Origin: Microlunatus flavus
Lineage (GTDB): Bacteria; Actinomycetota; Actinomycetes; Propionibacteriales; Propionibacteriaceae
Assembly: GCF_900110855.1 (NCBI RefSeq)
Contig: NZ_FOFA01000001.1
Span: forward strand, 434,001-498,000
Direction of reading: 5' to 3'
Length of the DNA: 64,000 bases
The notes below the pieces were generated by a model. It worked only from the letters and a program-made list of their open reading frames with translations. It searched no databases and had not been told where the DNA came from. Both the position numbers and the translations under genes were made by a program. The first letter of the stretch is position 1; each line of letters opens with the position of its first letter. Shown here piece after piece: positions 59,468-64,000 of the stretch.

Positions 59468-60544
59468 CTAGCCCTCGACCAGCCCGAGGCCCAGCGAGGC
59501 GAGCGAGGCGGCCAGGTCGGCGGCGTCGCCGAAGCTCGGCGCCGTGCGCGTGCCGGCCTCGATGTCGTCGCGGAGCGCGGCGTACGTGTGCGCGACGTTG
59601 ACCACCGACGCCGGCAGGGCGTCCAGCGCGCTCGGCGGCAGGTCGACGGGCGCCCCGTCCAGCAGCAGGCGCAGCGTGCCGGCCTGGAAGCCGCGCGGTG
59701 CCCCGCCCAGCAGCGCGGCGCTCGCGCGCTCGCCGACGACCTCCAGCCGGAACGGTGCGTCGTCGGGCGCCCGGCCTCCCTGCACCTCGAGGTCCAGGGT
59801 TCCCCCGCCGGCCAGCCGGCCGTGCACGAGGACGTGGTCGGGGAGGTGCCGGACGACCGGTTCCCGGCCCTCGACCTCGACGACCGGGTGCTGCACGTCG
59901 AGCAGCGCGTGGGCGTCGCCGAGCGCGCCGAAGACGTGGGTCACCAGGTCGAGCGTGTGCGCCGTCTGGATGGTGCCCAGGCTGGTCCAGGTGGCCGGCT
60001 CCTCCAGGGGCACGTACGCGGGGACGATCGACGACCCGAAGCCGGCCGTCGTCGACAGGACCCTGACCGAGAGGGTGCGCCCGAGCGCGCCGTCGGCGAC
60101 CAGGTCGGCGAGGCGTACGGCCGCGGGGCTGCGGCGGGCCTGCAGGTTCACCGCGTGGGGCACCGCGGCCCGCGCCTCGATGGCGGCGATCTCGGCCATC
60201 GCCTCCCCGCCGGCGGCGACCGGCCACTCGGTGAGCACCGGCTTGCCCCGGTCGAGCGCGGCGAGGACCAGCTCACGGTGGGTCGGCACCGGGGAGACCA
60301 CCGCGACCACGTCGATGGCGGGGTCGTCGATCATCGCGAGCGGGTCGCCGTACGAGCGGGCGACGCCGAACCGTGCGGCCGCCTCCGCCGCGGTCTCGGG
60401 CCGCGTGGTGGCGACGCCGGCGAGGACCAGGCCGTCGACGGCCTGCACGGCGGGCGCGTGGCCCTCGGCGGCCCAGCCGTTGCCGCGGACGTTCAGCCCG
60501 ACCATGCCCACGGCGAGCGGGGTTCGCGTCGACGGCACGGTCAC
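59468..60544 (-). CDS. Gfo/Idh/MocA-family oxidoreductase
   Basis: A 358-residue NAD(P)-dependent dehydrogenase. The GTG at 60544 overlaps the stop of the small membrane-protein gene (GTGA). Rossmann start VGMVGLNVRGNG, then VAVVSPVPTHRELVLAALDRGKPVLTEWPVA, where the EKP-type motif reads TEWP rather than CEKP, so the catalytic Lys is replaced. The C-terminal domain carries SLGTIQTAHTLDLVTHVFG with a likely substrate His. Yeast Gal80-like members also lack the Lys, so a non-catalytic or altered role is possible. Confidence 0.85.
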   Translation of the reverse strand: MTVPSTRTPLAVGMVGLNVRGNGWAAEGHAPAVQAVDGLVLAGVATTRPETAAEAAARFGVARSYGDPLAMIDDPAIDVVAVVSPVPTHRELVLAALDRGKPVLTEWPVAAGGEAMAEIAAIEARAAVPHAVNLQARRSPAAVRLADLVADGALGRTLSVRVLSTTAGFGSSIVPAYVPLEEPATWTSLGTIQTAHTLDLVTHVFGALGDAHALLDVQHPVVEVEGREPVVRHLPDHVLVHGRLAGGGTLDLEVQGGRAPDDAPFRLEVVGERASAALLGGAPRGFQAGTLRLLLDGAPVDLPPSALDALPASVVNVAHTYAALRDDIEAGTRTAPSFGDAADLAASLASLGLGLVEG

Positions 60545-60723
60545 TGGATCCCGGTGGTGCCGCTGCGGTTGAAGTCGCCCGGCCTGCCGAAGCGTCGGAA
60601 GAGCCACACCAGCACGAGGACGAGGCCGACGACGCCGGTCACGACGGCCGCGGTGACGTGGCCGAGGAGGAGGTTGACGAGGGCGGCGAGGACCAGCACC
60701 ACGCCGATGACGAGCAGGACCAT
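60541..60723 (-). CDS. Small two-TM membrane protein
   Basis: A 60-residue protein with two TM helices (MVLLVIGVVLVLAALVNLLL and AVVTGVVGLVLVLVWLF) and a basic tail FRRFGRPGDFNRSG. AAGGAG lies 6 nt before the ATG, a strong site that supports the gene. Its stop overlaps the GTG of the Gfo/Idh/MocA gene, so the two are cotranslated. No function can be assigned. Confidence 0.75.
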   Translation of the reverse strand: MVLLVIGVVLVLAALVNLLLGHVTAAVVTGVVGLVLVLVWLFRRFGRPGDFNRSGTTGIQ

Positions 60724-60758
60724 GAGCTTCTCCTTGTTCCGTGGCGCAGGACTTCTCG

Positions 60759-61211
60759 TCAGGCCTGCACCGCTGTCGAGGGTTCGACGAGCGCTCGGAC
60801 GATCGCGACGACCTCGTCGAGCAGCTCGACCGGGCATCCCCAGTAGTCGTAGATGCCGCCGCGGCCGCGGTTGCTTCCGCACACGACGAAGACGCCCGTC
60901 CCGAGGCGCGCCTTGAGCTCGCCGGCCAGCCAGCCGACGAAGCCGCTGTTGTCGAGGCCGGGCGGGAAGTGGAACGACACCAGGCCGAAGCGTTCCCGGT
61001 CCTCGGGCCCGCCGTCGTCCGGACGCAGGGCGCTCCAGGTCTCGTCGTCGCGGACCACGGCCAGGGTCTCGGCCCCGAGGGACGGAGGCTGGTCGAGCGG
61101 CGACTCCACGAAGGACCAGACGCCGCCGAGCACGTCCAGCTCGGCCTGGGCGAGGACGCCGCGCAGGCGTTCGTGCGTCTCCTCGGCCGTCTCCCGGCTG
61201 ATGCTGACCAC
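60759..61211 (-). CDS. DUF6196-like protein
   Basis: A 150-residue soluble protein. It begins VVSISRETAEETHERLRGVL and has the conserved-looking centre VSFHFPPGLDNSGFVGWLA and GTGVFVVCGSNRGRGGIYDYWGCP. This pattern fits the DUF6196 family, from memory rather than by search. Two Cys and several Gly-rich turns are present, with no known activity. The GTG at 61211 lies 8 bases after the aldo/keto reductase stop, so the two are probably cotranscribed. Confidence 0.7.
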   Translation of the reverse strand: MVSISRETAEETHERLRGVLAQAELDVLGGVWSFVESPLDQPPSLGAETLAVVRDDETWSALRPDDGGPEDRERFGLVSFHFPPGLDNSGFVGWLAGELKARLGTGVFVVCGSNRGRGGIYDYWGCPVELLDEVVAIVRALVEPSTAVQA

Positions 61212-61219
61212 GGCGGGCC

Positions 61220-62107
61220 TCAGGCCTCGGGGATCGGTCGGTCGTAGAAGTCGCCGCGCGCCTCGTCGGGGTCCGGGCCGGTTCGCCGGTCGGCGTCGAG
61301 GGCGTCGATCCGGGCCATCTCGTCGTCGTCGAGGGTGAAGTCGAAGACGTCGAGGTTCTCCGCGATGCGTCCCGGGTTCGTCGACTTGGGGATGACCGAG
61401 CGGCCCTGCTGGAGCCCCCAGCGCAGCATCACCTGGGCTGGCGACTTCGCGTGCTGCTCGGCGATCGAGCGGATCGTCGGGTCCTGCATGACGTTCTGGC
61501 GGTCCTCGCGCCAGGGCCCGGGGTAGAAGGTGATACCACCGATCGGGGACCACGCCTGGGTGAGGACGCCGAGCGCCGCGTCCTTGGCCTGCACGCCGGG
61601 CTGCTGGAAGTAGGGGTGCAGCTCGACCTGGTTCACGGCCGGGACGACGTCGACCTCGGCGAGCAGCCGGTCGAGGTGGTGGGGCATGAAGTTGCTGACC
61701 CCGATGGCCCGGACGAGCCCGTCCGCGAGCAGCCGCTCGAGAGCGCGGTAGGCGCCGACCGTCCGCGCGAACTGGCTCGGCCGCGGCTGGTGGAGGAGCA
61801 GCAGGTCGAGCCGGTCCAGGTCGAGCTTGCGGGCCGACTTCTCGAACGCGTGCAGCGTCTCGTCGAAGCCGTAGTCGCTGGGGAACACCTTGGTCTCGAC
61901 GAAGACCTCGTCGCGCGCCAGACCCGCGCGCTTCAGGCCCTCCCCCACCTCCTTCTCGTTGAAGTACGCCGCGGCCGTGTCGACGTGGCGGTAGCCCAGG
62001 TCCAGCGCGGTCGCCACAGCGGCGGCCGTCTCCTCGGGCTGGCTCTGGTAGACGCCCAGCCCGAGCGCCGGCATCACGACGCCGTTGTTCAGCGAGATCA
62101 GTTCCAT
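61220..62107 (-). CDS. Aldo/keto reductase (2,5-diketo-gluconate-reductase type)
   Basis: A 295-residue NADPH-dependent AKR of the family-5-like prokaryotic group. The catalytic tetrad is intact: Asp in GYRHVDTAAAYFNE (Asp ~43, Tyr ~48), Lys in VETKVFPSDYG (~73), His in LLLLHQPRP (~105). GVSNFMPHHLDRLL and the cofactor segment RSVIPKSTNPGRIAENL are also present. The ATG is preceded by GAGG and lies 7 nt after TACAGT, within reach of the TetR-type palindrome. It probably reduces a sugar-derived or xenobiotic carbonyl. Confidence 0.92.
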   Translation of the reverse strand: MELISLNNGVVMPALGLGVYQSQPEETAAAVATALDLGYRHVDTAAAYFNEKEVGEGLKRAGLARDEVFVETKVFPSDYGFDETLHAFEKSARKLDLDRLDLLLLHQPRPSQFARTVGAYRALERLLADGLVRAIGVSNFMPHHLDRLLAEVDVVPAVNQVELHPYFQQPGVQAKDAALGVLTQAWSPIGGITFYPGPWREDRQNVMQDPTIRSIAEQHAKSPAQVMLRWGLQQGRSVIPKSTNPGRIAENLDVFDFTLDDDEMARIDALDADRRTGPDPDEARGDFYDRPIPEA

Positions 62108-62116
62108 ACCTCGCAC

Positions 62117-62136
62117 TGTACCTACGAGTAGGTACA
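62117..62136. promoter_or_regulatory. TetR-type operator
   Basis: TGTACCTAC-GA-GTAGGTACA is a perfect 9-bp dyad. It covers the TACAGT -10 box of the aldo/keto reductase gene on the minus strand and lies 82 bases before the divergent TetR ATG. This is the expected arrangement for a repressor that controls the reductase and perhaps itself. Confidence 0.8.
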
Positions 62137-62217
62137 TTGAGAAGTGAGACCATCCCCGCGCCCGTCCAGGCACCGGAGGACGCTTGACGGGCAGGACCGG
62201 ACGCGAAGGAGGCGACG

Positions 62218-62808
62218 ATGGCGCAGGAGCGGGCGCGCACGGGCTCGCGTGAGCGCCTCGTGGAGGCGACGCGGGAGCTCCTGTGGCAGCACGGCTACTC
62301 GGGGACCACACCCGCGGCGATCCGGGCACGCTCGGACGTCGGCCAGGGCAGCATGTACCACCACTTCCCGACCAAGGTCGACCTCGCGGCCGAGGCCCTG
62401 CGGGTGAGCAGCGCGGAGGCCGAGCGGTCCATCGACGCCTACCTGGACGAGGCGCCCTCCCCCGGCGCGGCCGTGGCGCGCTACCTCAGCAAGCCGAGGG
62501 ACGGCGAGAAGGGCTGCCGCTTCGGACGCCTGACGCTCGACGACGCCGTGCTCGAGGACGAACGTCTGCGGAGGCCGGTGTCGGAGACGCTCACCTGGTA
62601 CCGGCAGCGCATGGAAGCGCTCCTGCGGGAGGGGCAGGCGAGCGGCGAGCTGCGTCCGGACTTCTCGGCCGAGGCCGTCGGGGCGACGGTCATCGCGATG
62701 CTGCAGGGAGCCCACGTCCTGGCTCGCGCCGACCGCAGCCAGGCCTCGTACGAGCGGGTGATCGAGGGCGCCCTGACCCTGCTCGAGGGTCTGGAGAGCC
62801 GGAGATGA
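62218..62808 (+). CDS. TetR-family repressor (YxaF/LmrA-like)
   Basis: A 196-residue TetR protein. The HTH reads RERLVEATRELLWQHGYSGTTPAAIRARSDVGQGSMYHHFPTKVDL-type, with the recognition helix around VGQGSMYHHF. The ligand domain resembles the YxaF/LmrA group (KGCRFGRLTLDDAVLED, WYRQRMEALLREGQASGELR). The ATG follows GGAGGCGACG. It is divergent from the aldo/keto reductase with a palindromic operator between them, and is coupled to the cupin gene (ATGA). Confidence 0.9.
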   Translation: MAQERARTGSRERLVEATRELLWQHGYSGTTPAAIRARSDVGQGSMYHHFPTKVDLAAEALRVSSAEAERSIDAYLDEAPSPGAAVARYLSKPRDGEKGCRFGRLTLDDAVLEDERLRRPVSETLTWYRQRMEALLREGQASGELRPDFSAEAVGATVIAMLQGAHVLARADRSQASYERVIEGALTLLEGLESRR

Positions 62809-63203
62809 CGGCAGATCCCACCCCGGACGCCCTCGGGGTGGAGACCGAGGTCCGCAACGTCCGGCGCGCGCTCGAGCGCATCGGCGAGCACTGGCAGCCG
62901 CACCGGCTCACGAGCGTCAACGACTACGACGTCAAGGTCGTCAAGATCAAGGGCGAGTTCGTGTGGCACACGCACCCCGACACCGACGAGCTCTTCCTGG
63001 TCCTGCGCGGCCGGCTGACGATCCGGCTGCGGGACCGCGACGTGGTGCTCGAGGAGCAGGACGTCTTCGTCGTCCCCCGCGGGGTCGAGCACTGCCCCGA
63101 GGCCGAGGACGAGGTGCACGCGCTGCTCATCGAGCCGCGCGGCACGCTCAACACCGGCGACGCCGGCGGGCCGATGACCTCGGTCCTGCGCGAGCTCGCC
63201 TGA
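62805..63203 (+). CDS. Single-domain cupin protein
   Basis: A 132-residue cupin. The two metal-binding motifs are present: FVWHTHPDTDELFLVLRG (two His and a Glu) and PRGVEHCPEAEDE (last His). A helical N-terminus precedes the barrel (LTSVNDYDVKVVKIKGEF). The bound metal and substrate are unknown; relatives include mannose-6-phosphate-isomerase-like proteins. The ATG overlaps the TetR stop and the TGA overlaps the next ATG (TGATG). Confidence 0.9.
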   Translation: MTADPTPDALGVETEVRNVRRALERIGEHWQPHRLTSVNDYDVKVVKIKGEFVWHTHPDTDELFLVLRGRLTIRLRDRDVVLEEQDVFVVPRGVEHCPEAEDEVHALLIEPRGTLNTGDAGGPMTSVLRELA

Positions 63204-63640
63204 TGGGCGCGTGGGGCAACGGACCCTTCGACAACGACGACGCCCTCGACCTGCTCGGTGAGCTCGGGGACAGCGACCGTCCGCTGGCTGACGAGCTGAG
63301 GAACGTCCTCGACCCGACCGGCGGCCGACGGCCCCGCTTCTGGGCACGGCTGCTGAGGCGCCCGTCCGAGCAGGACAGCAGCGACGAGATGAACGACTTC
63401 ACCGTCGTCGCCGCGGCCGCGGTCGTCGCCGCCGGGCTCGGGCTCGACACCGGGGAGGACCAGGTCCGCGAGCTGCTGGCGAACAAGCCCCTCCGGGTGG
63501 GCGCCGAGCCCCGGTCCAGCGCCAGGGCGGCCCTCGCCCGGGCCACCGGCCCGGAGAGCGAGTGGTTCGAGCTGTGGCAGGAGTCGGGTGAGCTCGACCG
63601 GACGCAGGCCGAGGTCGACCGGGTCCGCCGGCTGCTCTGA
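63203..63640 (+). CDS. DUF4259 family protein
   Basis: A 145-residue DUF4259 protein, recognisable from its start MGAWGNGPFDNDDALDLLGEL and the ELWQESGELDRTQAEVDRVR ending. Function is unknown; it is cytoplasmic and helical. An insert of ~20 residues (RRPRFWARLLRRPSEQ) is basic and variable. It is the third gene of the TetR-cupin unit. An imperfect inverted repeat (GATCCGGGCGAG at 63643 and CTCGTCCGGATC at 63729) spans the gap to the convergent gene and may terminate both. Confidence 0.85.
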   Translation: MGAWGNGPFDNDDALDLLGELGDSDRPLADELRNVLDPTGGRRPRFWARLLRRPSEQDSSDEMNDFTVVAAAAVVAAGLGLDTGEDQVRELLANKPLRVGAEPRSSARAALARATGPESEWFELWQESGELDRTQAEVDRVRRLL

Positions 63641-63738
63641 GGGATCCGGGCGAGAGCGGCGCACACACGGAGGCGCCGACCGCGGGTGCCGCAGCCGGGC
63701 GCACGGCGCCACCACACGCCGAGAGCCGCTCGTCCGGA

Positions 63739-64000
63739 TCAGCCTGGCTGGTGCTCCTGGTCGGCGAACCGCGCGCCCCAGACCGCGTCGAGCTCGGCCG
63801 ACGTCGCGGCGTCGAGCTCGATGCTCCCGACCTCCAGGTTCTCCTCGAGGTGCTCCACGCTCGCCGTGCCGGGGATGAGGAGGGTGTTCGGCGCGTGCCC
63901 GAGCAACCAGGCGAGCCCGACCTGCGCCGGGGTCACGCCGAGGCGCGAGGCGGCGGCGACCACCTCGGGCTGCTCGGCGACCTTCGGCATTCCCGGGAAA
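63739..64000 (-). CDS. Aldo/keto reductase, C-terminal end
   Basis: The last ~87 codons of an aldo/keto reductase that begins beyond the right edge; the ATG at 63990 is internal. The segment VGLAWLLGHAPNTLLIPGTASVEHLEENL is the NADPH-binding end of AKR family 11/12-type enzymes, with the Ser/Thr-x-x-x-x-x-Asn cofactor pattern. The C-terminus is GARFADQEHQPG. The catalytic tetrad lies outside the window, so activity cannot be judged. Confidence 0.85.
   Translation of the reverse strand, partial: FPGMPKVAEQPEVVAAASRLGVTPAQVGLAWLLGHAPNTLLIPGTASVEHLEENLEVGSIELDAATSAELDAVWGARFADQEHQPG

Overview
The window is GC-rich DNA with dense genes, many GTG starts, and ATGA/GTGA/TGATG stop-start overlaps inside operons. 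Several genes have an xAnnnT -10 box 6-7 nt before the start codon and no Shine-Dalgarno, which is the leaderless style of Actinomycetota. The gene content (Tad pilus, DUF2382/DUF3618 envelope genes, DUF2630, YkoFEDC, Tat-dependent binding protein) fits a chromosomal segment of a Propionibacteriales-type actinobacterium. That placement is an inference. No tRNA, rRNA, IS element, phage or CRISPR array was seen.

1-20.4 kb is a Tad/Flp pilus island. A + strand run carries prepilin peptidase (tadV), a VWA protein, an unknown zinc-ribbon protein, cpaB, a tadZ-tadE fusion, a second tadE-like gene, tadA, tadB, tadC, a NarL-type two-component pair, the flp pilin and a TadG-like gene. It is flanked on the minus strand by two related cassettes, each holding a large single-TM protein, a small exported protein and a small multi-TM protein. 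On the left the large protein occurs twice (1095-2567 and 3711-5198), with a Flp-type prepilin leader and ~470 exported residues. On the right (18050-20327) it is a divergent homologue without the leader. The two left large genes and flp share a 36-bp promoter element placed exactly 19 nt before the -10 box in all three cases, which suggests one regulator for major and giant pilins.

20.4-34 kb holds an old-yellow-enzyme gene, a divergent dienelactone hydrolase/NAD(P)-binding pair around a 24-bp perfect inverted repeat, a TetR-controlled efflux locus (two adaptors plus a 14-TM MFS pump), an XRE-cupin regulator divergent from a flavoprotein-methyltransferase fusion, a cysteine-desulfurase-like enzyme and small conserved proteins.

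34-39.4 kb is an envelope/stress cluster: a TetR gene with two TTAC-N3-GTAA operators divergent from PRC/DUF2382, DUF2382, a LEA-like membrane protein, holin-X, DUF3618 and a TIGR04086-like membrane protein. 39.4-43.3 kb is a TPP-riboswitch-controlled ykoF-ykoE-ykoD-ykoC operon for uptake of thiamine or its pyrimidine moiety. An AsnC/DUF2000 divergent pair, a repeat cluster and an esterase follow.

45.7-50 kb is a coupled three-gene unit: an 8-TM protein, a DUF4062-NB-ARC-TPR STAND ATPase and DUF5995. 50-57.4 kb is a LacI-controlled fructan/sucrose locus (GH32, ABC permeases, Tat lipoprotein binding protein, LacI, second GH32-like enzyme) with two identical CAATACGTATTG operators. The rest has an SDR, a TasA/camelysin-like surface protein, a Gfo/Idh/MocA enzyme, small proteins, an aldo/keto reductase with a TetR-cupin-DUF4259 unit, and the end of a second aldo/keto reductase.
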